The notes under the pieces: generated by a model | The model's input: only the letters and a program-made list of their open reading frames with translations | Told to the model about the DNA's origin: nothing | The model's database searches: none | Program-made: the position numbers and the translations under genes | DNA from: Stenotrophomonas terrae | GTDB taxonomy: Bacteria; Pseudomonadota; Gammaproteobacteria; Xanthomonadales; Xanthomonadaceae | Assembly: GCF_001431465.1 (NCBI RefSeq) | Contig: NZ_LDJJ01000005.1 | Location: 1 to 64,000, forward strand | Reading direction: 5' to 3' | Length of the DNA stretch: 64,000 bases | Shown here: positions 50,461 through 58,476 of the stretch, in pieces | How positions within the stretch are numbered: position 1 is the stretch's first letter | Layout of the letters: the number at the start of each line of letters is the position of its first letter

Positions 50461-51406
50461 CGAACAGCGCCAGCTCCAGCCCCACCCACGCAAGGAAGGC
50501 GACGAACAACACCGCGCCCTCGCCACGGCTGACCTTCAGGTCGCCTCGCAGCATCGGGTACAGCATCAGCACGAATACGATCGCCGCTGGCAACTCCAGG
50601 CGCACGAACGAGGCCGGCAACGGCATCGGCCGCAGTGCCGCCATGCCACCAATCACCACCAGCACATTGAACAGGCTGGAACCGATCACGTGGCCCACCA
50701 CCATGTCGCCCTGACCGCGTCGTGCGGCGGCAATGGCGGCGGCCACTTCCGGCAGGGCCGTGCCAATGGCCACCGGCAGCAGGCCGGCCAGCAGCGGCGA
50801 CATGCCCCAGCCAGCACCGATCACCGGTGCAGCCTGCACCACGAAGCGGGCGCCGTAGTACAACACCACCGCGGCGATGGCCAGGCGGATCAGGTTCAAG
50901 CCCAGGCCGGTGCGGGTGGTGGCGTAATTGATGATGCTTTCCTGCAACGCCACTGGCTCGTGCCGTGCGCGCTTGAGCAGGAAGGCCAGCACGCCGACAA
51001 AACCCAGCAGCAGCACGCTGCCTTCGATGCGGTTGATCGCACCGTCCAGGCCAAACACGATCAGCGCCAGCGTTGCCACCGCCAGCAGCACCAGCAGGGG
51101 CGAGAGCAGGCGGGTGCGCACGACCAGCGGGTAGGCCAGTGCCGCCAGGCCCAGGGTCAGGCCAACATTGACGATGTTGCTGCCAACCGCATTGCCCAGC
51201 GCCAGTTCCTGCGCGCCCACCGCGAAGGCGCGGATATTGACCACCAGCTCCGGCAGCGAGGTGCCGAAGGCCACCAGCAACAAGCCGGCAACGAACGGCG
51301 AGGCGCCGAAACGCTGGGCCAGGCCGGAGGCGGCCTTGACGATGGAGTCGCCGCCCAAGGCCAGCAGCACCAGCCCCAGCACAAACCATATGAAAGCTTC
51401 GAACAT
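50453..51406 (-). CDS. Calcium/sodium antiporter (CaCA family, YrbG-like)
   Basis: 317 residues, two homologous halves of about five helices. The alpha repeats carry AFGTSLPELVVNIRAF with GNAVGSNIVNVGLTL, and AIGTALPEVAAAIAAA with GHVIGSSLFNVLVVIG. Members exchange Ca2+ for Na+ or H+ at the inner membrane. It is convergent with the Mrp operon; its final stop codon is contributed by a repeat. Confidence 0.92.
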   Translation of the reverse strand: MFEAFIWFVLGLVLLALGGDSIVKAASGLAQRFGASPFVAGLLLVAFGTSLPELVVNIRAFAVGAQELALGNAVGSNIVNVGLTLGLAALAYPLVVRTRLLSPLLVLLAVATLALIVFGLDGAINRIEGSVLLLGFVGVLAFLLKRARHEPVALQESIINYATTRTGLGLNLIRLAIAAVVLYYGARFVVQAAPVIGAGWGMSPLLAGLLPVAIGTALPEVAAAIAAARRGQGDMVVGHVIGSSLFNVLVVIGGMAALRPMPLPASFVRLELPAAIVFVLMLYPMLRGDLKVSRGEGAVLFVAFLAWVGLELALFAV

Positions 51407-51482
51407 TGCAGCTGACTCCCGGCGTTGATGACGGCAGTGGTGGGGCGATGCCCGCGCTACCGCCCGTTGCCGCAGCAGGGTA

Positions 51483-52082
51483 TCAGCCGCAGCCTTCCAC
51501 GTAATCCACCTGCGGCGGCAGGCCTACCCGCCATACCGTGGCCTTGCCGTCGGCGCCCAACTCGAACACCAGTGCACCCTGGCTGCCGTCGGTGGCCGGT
51601 ACTCGCAGGACCTTGCCGTCGGCGACGTACTTGTGCGGCTGCACCGGCTCGGCCTGCGGGTAAAGCGCCTGCAGTTGCGCCAGATCCATGCCGATCCTGC
51701 CGCCACCCGGCGCCGCGGTATCACCACCGCGCACGTCATAACGGACGAAGCGACCGCCTTCCAGCATGAAGAACGGACCGCCCTCGCTGTGCGCAGCCGG
51801 CGACAGGTAGTAACAGGCGCCGTCGGCACCCGCCTCACCCTGCAACTCGCTGCCCCAGACCGCACGTAGCTGTTCGGCATCGATGCCGAGCTGGGCGGCG
51901 CCATAACCCTGCCAATCGGCATCGCTGCCTGCCACCGGCGCGGTGCTGGCCGGTGATGGTGCCGGCGCTGCTGCGGGCGTGGCCGCAGGTTCGGCAGCTG
52001 GCGGCTCGGCGGGCGGCGTGCGCTGGCAGGCCACCAGCAACACAGCGGCGAACAGTGAGATCGGCAGGCTTGTGCGCTTCAT
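51483..52082 (-). CDS. Predicted lipoprotein of unknown function
   Basis: 199 residues. MKRTSLPISLFAAVLLVAC shows a lipobox (LVAC). A Pro/Ala-rich linker (PPAEPPAAEPAATPAAA) is followed by a compact domain that may include a Cys pair (GACYYL, VEGCG). Similar short lipoproteins occur in Xanthomonadaceae; no function is known to me. Confidence 0.78.
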   Translation of the reverse strand: MKRTSLPISLFAAVLLVACQRTPPAEPPAAEPAATPAAAPAPSPASTAPVAGSDADWQGYGAAQLGIDAEQLRAVWGSELQGEAGADGACYYLSPAAHSEGGPFFMLEGGRFVRYDVRGGDTAAPGGGRIGMDLAQLQALYPQAEPVQPHKYVADGKVLRVPATDGSQGALVFELGADGKATVWRVGLPPQVDYVEGCG

Positions 52083-52212
52083 GCTGTGGCTCCAGGCAGG
52101 TCCGGGGCCGAGTCTAGCGGCAAGCATGGCCACCGCGCGCGAAGACCGTTGTCATCGTGGTTTCACCTGATGGCGACAGGCTGGGCGCCTACGTCGCCCG
52201 TGCCCACCGCCC

Positions 52213-52761
52213 ATGCATCCGCACAAGACCGAACTTGGCCACACCGTGCTGCAGACGCACCGTGCCGCGCTGGACCTGCGGCAACGGCGGGCGCTGATCC
52301 TGTGCGATGGCAAACGCAGCCTGGCCGAACTGAGCGGCATGCTCGGCAATGATGTCCCCGAGCTGATCGCGCAGCTGCGCCGCGAGGGCTACCTGCAGGC
52401 CGATGCAGCCCCTGCCCCGCTGGCCGTGCCCCCCGCGCCGGCTGCGGTGACCGCTGCACCCGCTTCCACTCCGGCAACGCCACCGGCCAGTGTGGAACGG
52501 CGGCGCTCGATGGTCGCCGCGCGCATCTATGTGCTGGATATCCTGGCATTGCAGCGCAACCCCACTGCCGCCCAGCTGCACAAGCTGTTGCAGGCGGCGC
52601 GCGAGGAAGGCGATACGGTCAATGCACTGAAGCTGGCGCTCAGCCACCTGCCGGCGATGACCTCGGCGGGCTACACCGAGCGCGTGCGCGGGCGACTGCA
52701 GGAAGTGCTGCCCGAGGCGCATCTGACAGCGGTGCTGGAAGCAGCACCGCTGCCGGCCTGA
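52213..52761 (+). CDS. Hypothetical protein with winged-helix-like N-terminus
   Basis: 182 residues. Residues about 18-60 (RAALDLRQRRALILCDGKRSLAEL..LGNDVPELIAQLRREGYL) look like a small winged-helix module. An Ala/Pro linker (about 60-95) leads to a helical C-terminal domain (ARIYVLDILALQRNPTAAQLHKLLQAAREEGD). No family is recognised. It is convergent with hmgA and 1 bp away. Confidence 0.65.
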   Translation: MHPHKTELGHTVLQTHRAALDLRQRRALILCDGKRSLAELSGMLGNDVPELIAQLRREGYLQADAAPAPLAVPPAPAAVTAAPASTPATPPASVERRRSMVAARIYVLDILALQRNPTAAQLHKLLQAAREEGDTVNALKLALSHLPAMTSAGYTERVRGRLQEVLPEAHLTAVLEAAPLPA

Positions 52762-52762
52762 C

Positions 52763-54061
52763 TCAGCCCTTGGGCGGAGTGAAGTTGTTACGCAGCCCGC
52801 TCCAGCAGGCCTGGTAGCCACGCTGGCGGTGCGCGGCCTGCATCGCCTGTTCGGTCGGGCGGATCACGCCACGGGTTTCGAACATGAAGGCCATGGTGTC
52901 CTTGATCACGTCGGGCTTGGACAGGTCGGCCTGCGAGGCCTTGTCGAAGGTAGCCGCATCCGGGCCATGGCCGGTCATGCAGTTGTGTATCGACGCGCCA
53001 CCCGGCACGAAGCCCTCGGCCTTGGCGTCGTAGGCGCCGTGGATCAGGCCCATGAACTCGCTGGCGATGTTGCGGTGGAACCACGGCGGCCGGAAGGTGT
53101 TCTGCGCCACCAGCCAACGCGGCGGGAAGATCACGAAATCCAGGTTGCTGGTGCCCGGCGTGTCGCTGGCCGAATGCAGCACCAGGAAGATCGACGGATC
53201 CGGGTGGTCGTAGCTGATCGAGCCGATGGTGTTGAAGTTGCGCAGGTCGTAGCGGTACGGCGCGTAGTTGCCGTGCCAGCCCACCACGTCCAGCGGCGAG
53301 TGGCCGATGTCCGCGCGCCACAGCCGGCCCTGGAACTTGGCGACCAGCTCGAACTGACCATCGAGGTTTTCGTAGGCAGCAACCGGCGTTTCAAAGTCAC
53401 GCGGATTGGCCAGGCCGTTGCTGCCGATCGGGCCGAGGTCGGGCAGCTTCAACAGCGCGCCGAAGTTCTCGCACACATAGCCGCGCGCCTGCCCGTCGGG
53501 TAGTTCAACCGCGAAGCGCACGCCGCGCGGAATCACCGCGATCTGCTGCGGCTCGATCTCGATCAGGCCCATCTCGGTACGCAGACGCAACCGGCCCAGC
53601 TGCGGCACGATCAGCAGCTCGCCGTCGGCGTTGTAGAAATAGCGCCCGCGCATGTCGGCATTGGCGGCATACAGGTGGATGCCGGCACCGGCATGGGCTT
53701 CGGCCGAGCCGTTGCCGCCCATCGTGTACAGGCCATCGATGAAATCGGTGGGCGTGGCCGGCAGCGGCAGCGGATCCCAGCGCAGCTGGTTGGGCGAGGC
53801 CGCAGCGTGGCTGAAATCGCTGTGCAGATGCGGCTGCTCGAACGGGGTGAACTCACCGTGCATCGCCGCCGGGCGGATGCGGTACAGCCAGCTGCGGCGG
53901 TTGCTGCCACGCGGCGCGGTGAACGCAGTGCCGGTCAGCTGTTCGGCATACAGCCCGTGCGCCACCTGCTGCGGCGAATTGCGACCCACCGGCAAGGTGC
54001 CGGGCACAGCCTCGGTGGCGAATTCATTGCCGAAGCCGGATTGATAAGCGTTGCTGACCAT
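52763..54061 (-). CDS. hmgA: Homogentisate 1,2-dioxygenase
   Basis: 432 residues. Ring-cleaving Fe(II) enzyme of tyrosine catabolism. Family features: [47 protein letters not shown] and a C-terminal metal site with [36 protein letters not shown] 54061 is used (a GTG precedes it). It is separated from hppD by a DUF559 gene and repeats; both are on the same strand. Confidence 0.96.
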   Translation of the reverse strand: MVSNAYQSGFGNEFATEAVPGTLPVGRNSPQQVAHGLYAEQLTGTAFTAPRGSNRRSWLYRIRPAAMHGEFTPFEQPHLHSDFSHAAASPNQLRWDPLPLPATPTDFIDGLYTMGGNGSAEAHAGAGIHLYAANADMRGRYFYNADGELLIVPQLGRLRLRTEMGLIEIEPQQIAVIPRGVRFAVELPDGQARGYVCENFGALLKLPDLGPIGSNGLANPRDFETPVAAYENLDGQFELVAKFQGRLWRADIGHSPLDVVGWHGNYAPYRYDLRNFNTIGSISYDHPDPSIFLVLHSASDTPGTSNLDFVIFPPRWLVAQNTFRPPWFHRNIASEFMGLIHGAYDAKAEGFVPGGASIHNCMTGHGPDAATFDKASQADLSKPDVIKDTMAFMFETRGVIRPTEQAMQAAHRQRGYQACWSGLRNNFTPPKG

Positions 54062-54088
54062 CACGAACCTGCCTGTGTTGTTACGTTG

Positions 54089-54250
54089 AAGCCCCTCTCC
54101 CTGCGGGAGAGGGGTTGGGGTGAGGGTAAGAGCTGGAACATTGCCGCTTAAAGCCCCTCTCCCCCCGGGAAAGGGGTTGGGGGGAGGGTAAGAGCTGAAG
54201 CATTGCCGCTTAAAGCCCCTCTCCCCCCGGGAGAGGGGTTGGGGTGAGGG
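54089..54250. repeat. 62-bp tandem array of CCCTCTCCC palindromes
   Basis: Three AAGCCCCTCTCC units begin with exactly 62-bp spacing (54091, 54153, 54215). Each holds a hairpin (CCCTCTCC..GGGAGAGGGG), GGTTGGGG and a spacer AGAGCTG.ACATTGCCGCTTA. The third unit enters the end of the DUF559 gene. Confidence 0.88.
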
Positions 54251-54608
54251 TTAGGCTTTCAGCCATCATCAAAATGGCTTCCAGCACCGCATCCACCTGC
54301 AGCAGCACATCGTTGTCCCAGAAGCGCAATACGGTCAAACCTTGCTGCTCGAGAAAGCGAGTGCGTACGCGATCGACGTCTTCATTGTGCTGTGAGCCAT
54401 CGAGCTCCACCACCAACCGCCTGGCCTCACAGTAAAAATCCACGATATACGGCGGAACCGGATGCTGTCTGCGAAACTTCAACCCACACAGCTGGCCGTT
54501 CCTCAACCGGTTCCAGAGCTTGCGCTCGGCGTCGGTCAGATTACGACGAAGCCTGCGGGCGCGGCCCAGAGTAACGGTGGGTAACGGCGGTTTGCTGCTG
54601 TAGCTCAT
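54210..54608 (-). CDS. DUF559 (Vsr-like nuclease fold) protein
   Basis: 132 residues. The DUF559 core is clear: [49 protein letters not shown] (acidic residues as in the endonuclease fold) and [10 protein letters not shown]. The last 15 residues ([17 protein letters not shown]) are translated from a repeat unit, not from the domain. Lower GC than its neighbours suggests transfer. Activity unknown. Confidence 0.85.
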   Translation of the reverse strand: MSYSSKPPLPTVTLGRARRLRRNLTDAERKLWNRLRNGQLCGLKFRRQHPVPPYIVDFYCEARRLVVELDGSQHNEDVDRVRTRFLEQQGLTVLRFWDNDVLLQVDAVLEAILMMAESLTLTPTPLPGGEGL

Positions 54609-54650
54609 GAAGCGGCCTCCTTGCGCCTTTCATGATCTTTAGCAGCTTCG

Positions 54651-54687
54651 CCCTCACCCCAACCCCTCTCCCGACGGGAGAGGGGCT
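54651..54687. repeat. Inverted CCCTCTCCCG repeat after hppD
   Basis: A single reversed copy of the CTCACCCCAACCCCTCTCCC hairpin lies between hppD and the DUF559 gene. Confidence 0.8.
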
Positions 54688-54709
54688 ATGTCCTATAGCG
54701 CGTTACGCC

Positions 54710-55819
54710 TTACAGCACGCCACGGTCCATCTGGTCGCGCTCGATGCTCTCGAACAGGGCCTGGAAGTTGCCCTCGCCAAAACCTTCATTGCCCTTGCGC
54801 TGGATGATCTCGAAGAAGATCGGGCCGATGCAGTTCTTGGTGAAGATCTGCAGCAGCTTGCGCTGCTTGGTTTCCGGGTCGGCGTCGATCAGGATCTTGT
54901 TGCGGCGCAGGCGCTCGACGTCTTCGCCATTGTTCGGAATGCGCAGATCAACTACGTCGAAGTAGGTGTCCGGCGTATCCAGGAAATCAATGCCCTGCGC
55001 GCGCATCGCTTCGACCGTGTCGTAGATGTTGTCGGTGAAGCAGGCGATGTGCTGGATGCCCTCGCCCTTGTAGGCGTCGAGGTATTCGTTGATCTGGCTC
55101 TTCGGGTCGGAGGACTCGTTGAGCGGGATGCGCACGATGCCGTCCGGGGCGGTCATCGCCTTGGACACCAGGCCGGTCTTGGCGCCCTTGATGTCGAAGT
55201 AGCGGATCTCGCGGAAGTTGAACAGGCGCTCGTAGTAATCCGACCACTGCTGCATGTTGCCCAGGTACAGATTGTGGGTCAGGTGGTCGATGAAGGTCAG
55301 GCCGAAGCCAACCGGGTTCTGGTCGGCGCCTTCAATGGCCTCGTAGTCGGCGTCATAGATGCTGCCGGCACCGCCGTAACGGTCCACCAGGTACAGCATG
55401 CAGTCGCCGATGCCCTTGATCACCGGCGCCGGCACCGCGCGGGTTTCCGGCAGCAGGTCCACTTCCTCGGCACCGTTGGCCAGGGCCAGGGAAAGCACCT
55501 CGGCGGCCGGCTTCTGGAAGCGGATGGCGAAGCCACAGGCGCTCGGGCCGTGCTTGGCGGCGAAGTCGGCGGCGAACGAGTTGGGCTCCTCGTTCACAAG
55601 AAAGTTGACGCCGCCTTGACGGTAGACGGTAATAGCACGCTGCCGGTGGCGGAGTACGGCCGTGAACCCCATGTTCTTGAAGTAGGCGTGCAGCTGGGCA
55701 GCCTGCCCAGCCGGTGCGGCGAACTCGACGAACTCAAAACCATCGATGCCCATCGGGTTTTCAAAGGTGGTGACCTGCATGCCCAGGTTGGGCGCGTTGG
55801 ATGCAGTAGGGGTGTTCAT
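54710..55819 (-). CDS. hppD: 4-hydroxyphenylpyruvate dioxygenase
   Basis: 369 residues. Fe(II) enzyme making homogentisate from hydroxyphenylpyruvate. The iron-site regions are present (GFGLTFIDHLTHNLY, GIQHIACFTDNI, IGPIFFEIIQRKGNEGFGEGNFQALF). GGAGG lies before ATG 55819. It should feed the downstream hmgA step, and the divergent MarR gene is the likely controller. Confidence 0.96.
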   Translation of the reverse strand: MNTPTASNAPNLGMQVTTFENPMGIDGFEFVEFAAPAGQAAQLHAYFKNMGFTAVLRHRQRAITVYRQGGVNFLVNEEPNSFAADFAAKHGPSACGFAIRFQKPAAEVLSLALANGAEEVDLLPETRAVPAPVIKGIGDCMLYLVDRYGGAGSIYDADYEAIEGADQNPVGFGLTFIDHLTHNLYLGNMQQWSDYYERLFNFREIRYFDIKGAKTGLVSKAMTAPDGIVRIPLNESSDPKSQINEYLDAYKGEGIQHIACFTDNIYDTVEAMRAQGIDFLDTPDTYFDVVDLRIPNNGEDVERLRRNKILIDADPETKQRKLLQIFTKNCIGPIFFEIIQRKGNEGFGEGNFQALFESIERDQMDRGVL

Positions 55820-55911
55820 GGTGGCCTCCGGGAGCATGGCGGTCGCCGGGGTACCGGCGATGAAAACAGGAAGATCCGCCGCAAAAAAGCGGGTCTGGAC
55901 CGAAGGTTATA

Positions 55912-55925
55912 GTTTCACATGAAAC
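55912..55925. promoter_or_regulatory. Candidate MarR operator GTTTCA-CA-TGAAAC
   Basis: A perfect 6-2-6 palindrome in the 128-bp gap between hppD and the MarR gene, 22 bp before the MarR start. Symmetry and site fit a MarR autoregulatory operator that may also control hppD. Binding is inferred. Confidence 0.6.
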
Positions 55926-55947
55926 CACCATCAAGGTGCACTGCAGC

Positions 55948-56442
55948 ATGAGCTCTTCCGATTACAGCAAGTCCACCAGCATCCGCGCCTCGCACGTGTT
56001 GCTGGATCTTGAGCAGTTCCTGCCTTACCGCATCAGCGTGCTGTCCAACCGGGTCAGCGGCAACATCGCCCGGCTGTACGGCGAGCGCTATGGCCTGGCC
56101 ATTCCCGAATGGCGGGTGATCACCATCCTGGCGCTGTATCCGGGTTCCTCGGCCAGCGAAGTGTCCGAGCGCACGGCGATGGACAAGGTGGCGGTCAGCC
56201 GCGCGGTGGCGCGCCTGCTGGAGCGTGGCTTCATCAAACGCGAGACCCACGGCGATGACCGTCGCCGCTCGGTGCTGGCCTTGTCGGCCGCAGGCTTTGA
56301 AGTCTACGAAACCATCGCGCCGATGGTGATCGAGATGGAACGCCGGCTGATGTCAGCGCTCACCGAGGAAGAAGAACAGGTACTCGAACGCCTGATCACG
56401 CGCCTGGCCGATGCCGGTCTGCAGCGCATGAACGAGGGTTGA
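55948..56442 (+). CDS. MarR-family transcriptional regulator of tyrosine degradation
   Basis: 164 residues. The winged helix is DLEQFLPYRISVLSNRVSGNIARLYGERYGL..EWRVITILALYPGSSASEVSERTAMDKVAVSRAVARLLERGFIKRETHGDDRRRSVLALSAAG. Divergent to hppD, so its effector is probably an intermediate such as homogentisate or hydroxyphenylpyruvate (inferred). ATG 55948 was chosen over an ATG 12 bases earlier. Confidence 0.9.
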   Translation: MSSSDYSKSTSIRASHVLLDLEQFLPYRISVLSNRVSGNIARLYGERYGLAIPEWRVITILALYPGSSASEVSERTAMDKVAVSRAVARLLERGFIKRETHGDDRRRSVLALSAAGFEVYETIAPMVIEMERRLMSALTEEEEQVLERLITRLADAGLQRMNEG

Positions 56443-56460
56443 TCGTCGCCGACGATCAAC
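56438..56460. terminator. Palindrome carrying both stop codons of a convergent pair
   Basis: GTTGATCGTC - GCC - GACGATCAAC is a perfect palindrome. It contains the MarR TGA (56440-56442) and the stop (56456-56458) of the next leftward gene. No T-run, so a weak or Rho-assisted bidirectional terminator. Confidence 0.5.
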
Positions 56461-57571
56461 TCAGGTGCTTGCGCCGCGCATAGATCCACGGCGCGGCAAG
56501 GGCCGCGATCGCACCACCTGCAAAACCCAATGCCGCCGCCACCGCCGCCGCTTCCACGCGGCCCGGCAAGGCCAGTGCTGCAAGCAGCAACAGGCCGGCC
56601 GGCAGGCCGATGAACGAGGTCAGGAAGAACCGCCAGCGCGGCACCCAGGTGTGCAGCTGCATCAGGCTGGCGCCGGTCCAGGCATCGTTGGCCTGGTCAC
56701 GCCCGATTTTGTCCACAAGCTTGACCAGGTCAACCTCGGCAGCCGCCTTGCCCATCCGTGCCAGGGCCAAGGCCGCGCCAACTTCGCTTGGATCCGGCCA
56801 ATTTGAAGGCCATGCCTGCGGCGCGGCAACCCCATAAGCGGTCAACAACGGCAGCGACAAGGCGGGCACCGGCAGCGCGCGCAGCCGCCGCTTGTCCATC
56901 ACGCACCAGAACTGGGTCAGGCCATCATGGTTGACCTGGTACAACGCCAACTGCTCCGGCGCCGGATACGGCAGCGCGGTGACCCGCGCCGCCATCGATT
57001 CCAGCCCCATCGCACGCAGGAAGCCGACCCGGCTGCGGCCACTCTGGGCCCAACCCAGGCCCAGCGGCGACAGCAGCATGACCTCGGCGTGATCGCTGGT
57101 ACCGCTGTTGCCCCGCTCATCGCTGGCCAGATAGCTGGACAACGAATTGGGCTCGGCCACGTCGGCCTTGCCCCAGCGCTGCGAATGGCCCAGCAGGAAC
57201 TTCAACGGCACCCGCGCGGCAACGGTTTCGCCGCGCACGCTGTCGGAGGCAAACGGCACCACGCTGGCGACGAAGGCGCGCAGCTCGTTGCCCGGCGAGG
57301 CACTCCACTCCGGCGGCAGCAGGCCGGCGAGCAGGCCATTGCGCGCCAGCTGGTCGATCTGTTCCTTCTGCTCGACCAGCCGTGTCACTGCCGACTGCAA
57401 CATGATGTTGGGCGGTACCGCGGCCTGCGGTAGCCGGTAGCGCGGCGGCGGCGCGGGTTCTTCCGGCGCTGCGCTTTCGTCCAGCAATTCCTCCACCGAA
57501 GGCAGTTGGGTGCCGGAGAGCGCCTGCTCGGCGGTCGCGGTGCTGGAATCGGGGCTGGCAGCTGGCGGCAT
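56456..57571 (-). CDS. Hypothetical protein with C-terminal membrane helices
   Basis: 371 residues. An N-terminal Pro/Glu-rich stretch precedes a middle domain of no recognised family (NIMLQSAVTRLVEQKEQIDQLARNG, SSYLASDERGNSGTSDH). The C-terminus has two predicted helices (RWRFFLTSFIGLPAGLLLLAALAL, VAAALGFAGGAIAALAAPWIYARR). No clear ribosome-binding site at ATG 57571. Possibly an inner-membrane protein; function unknown. Confidence 0.6.
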   Translation of the reverse strand: MPPAASPDSSTATAEQALSGTQLPSVEELLDESAAPEEPAPPPRYRLPQAAVPPNIMLQSAVTRLVEQKEQIDQLARNGLLAGLLPPEWSASPGNELRAFVASVVPFASDSVRGETVAARVPLKFLLGHSQRWGKADVAEPNSLSSYLASDERGNSGTSDHAEVMLLSPLGLGWAQSGRSRVGFLRAMGLESMAARVTALPYPAPEQLALYQVNHDGLTQFWCVMDKRRLRALPVPALSLPLLTAYGVAAPQAWPSNWPDPSEVGAALALARMGKAAAEVDLVKLVDKIGRDQANDAWTGASLMQLHTWVPRWRFFLTSFIGLPAGLLLLAALALPGRVEAAAVAAALGFAGGAIAALAAPWIYARRKHLS

Positions 57572-57658
57572 GGTGAGAAGGCGAAAGCCGGATGCAGAGG
57601 GATTGATCCGTTAGCGGCCGCGCGCGGAGGAAATGAAGATTACGGTTGTGGCTTTACC

Positions 57659-57825
57659 CCCTCCCTTGCGCCTAGCGCAGAGGAGGGCTGGGGAGGGGTG
57701 CTTTGGCTTTGGCTTTGGCTTTGGCTTTGGCTTTGGCTTTGGCTTTGGCTTTGCTGCCAGCAAACAGCAAAATCAAAGGCCCCCCTCCCCAACCCTCCCC
57801 TGCGCTAGGCGCAAGGGAGGGGGCA
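57659..57825. repeat. TTTGGC microsatellite flanked by inverted CCCTCCC palindromes
   Basis: 57659-57701 is a CCCTCCCTTGCGCCTAGCGC..GGGGAGGGG palindrome; 57780-57824 is its inverted counterpart (CCCTCCCCAACCCTCCCC..GCGCAAGGGAGGGGGC). Between them (about 57702-57756) run about nine perfect TTTGGC units. Gap sequence outside the repeats holds no gene. Confidence 0.9.
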
Positions 57826-57830
57826 AAAAA

Positions 57831-57857
57831 AAACGGCGCCTTTCGGCGCCGTTTTTC
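57831..57857 (-). terminator. Terminator of the thioredoxin-like lipoprotein gene
   Basis: AAACGGCGCC - TTTC - GGCGCCGTTT, 10-bp stem with Ts on the minus strand, 16 bp after the gene's stop. Confidence 0.85.
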
Positions 57858-57872
57858 TATCCGCAACCCGGC

Positions 57873-58466
57873 TTACTTCGCCGGCGGCGCCCATTGCTTG
57901 AGGAAGGCATCGAACTTGGCGCGGTCATAGCCCTTGCCCTTCTCCAGATCCCCGGTGAACTGCGAATGCAGCAGCTGGCCCTCGGCGTCCAGCACGAACA
58001 GATGCGGATAGCCCTTGATCTCCGGGAAGCGCGCCAGGAATTCGGCGTTCTCGTTCTCGGGACTGTAGTTCACCTTCATCCACACGTAGTTGGCATCGCG
58101 GAAGCGGCGCAGCTCCGAATCACCTTCCATGAAGGCGTCCAGCAGATGGCACCAAGAACACCACTCGCCGCCCACGTCCAGCATGATCCGCTTGCCGCCG
58201 CGCTGGGCCTCGACCTTGGCCGTTTCCAGGTCCGCGACCGGGTCACGGGCCGGATCGAACTGGGCGTTGAGCCCGGCCACCGCAGCGATATCCGCTGCGG
58301 TGGGGGTATTGCCCGAGGCCACCGGTTGGCTGGTGTCAGCCACCGGCGCCTTCTGCTCGGAGGTATCCAGTGGCTGCACCTTCTCCGGCGCGGCAGGCGG
58401 TGGTTGATTGCAGCCAGCCAGCGCCACGGTAAGCAACAGGGGAACCATTCCGAACAGCTGTTTCAT
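57873..58466 (-). CDS. Thioredoxin-fold lipoprotein
   Basis: 197 residues. The signal with LAGC lipobox is followed by a Pro-rich linker and a thioredoxin-like domain (about residues 90-190) with GGEWCSWCHLLDAF; the CSWC pair sits at the redox position. Such proteins act on periplasmic or outer-membrane thiols, partner unknown. AAGGAG overlaps the upstream transporter stop 10 bp away, so it is probably co-expressed with it. Confidence 0.86.
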   Translation of the reverse strand: MKQLFGMVPLLLTVALAGCNQPPPAAPEKVQPLDTSEQKAPVADTSQPVASGNTPTAADIAAVAGLNAQFDPARDPVADLETAKVEAQRGGKRIMLDVGGEWCSWCHLLDAFMEGDSELRRFRDANYVWMKVNYSPENENAEFLARFPEIKGYPHLFVLDAEGQLLHSQFTGDLEKGKGYDRAKFDAFLKQWAPPAK

Positions 58467-58476
58467 CGCAGACTCC

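Noticed and set aside
54089..54250. CRISPR array
   Set aside because: Only three units, each palindromic, with near-identical spacers and no cas genes.
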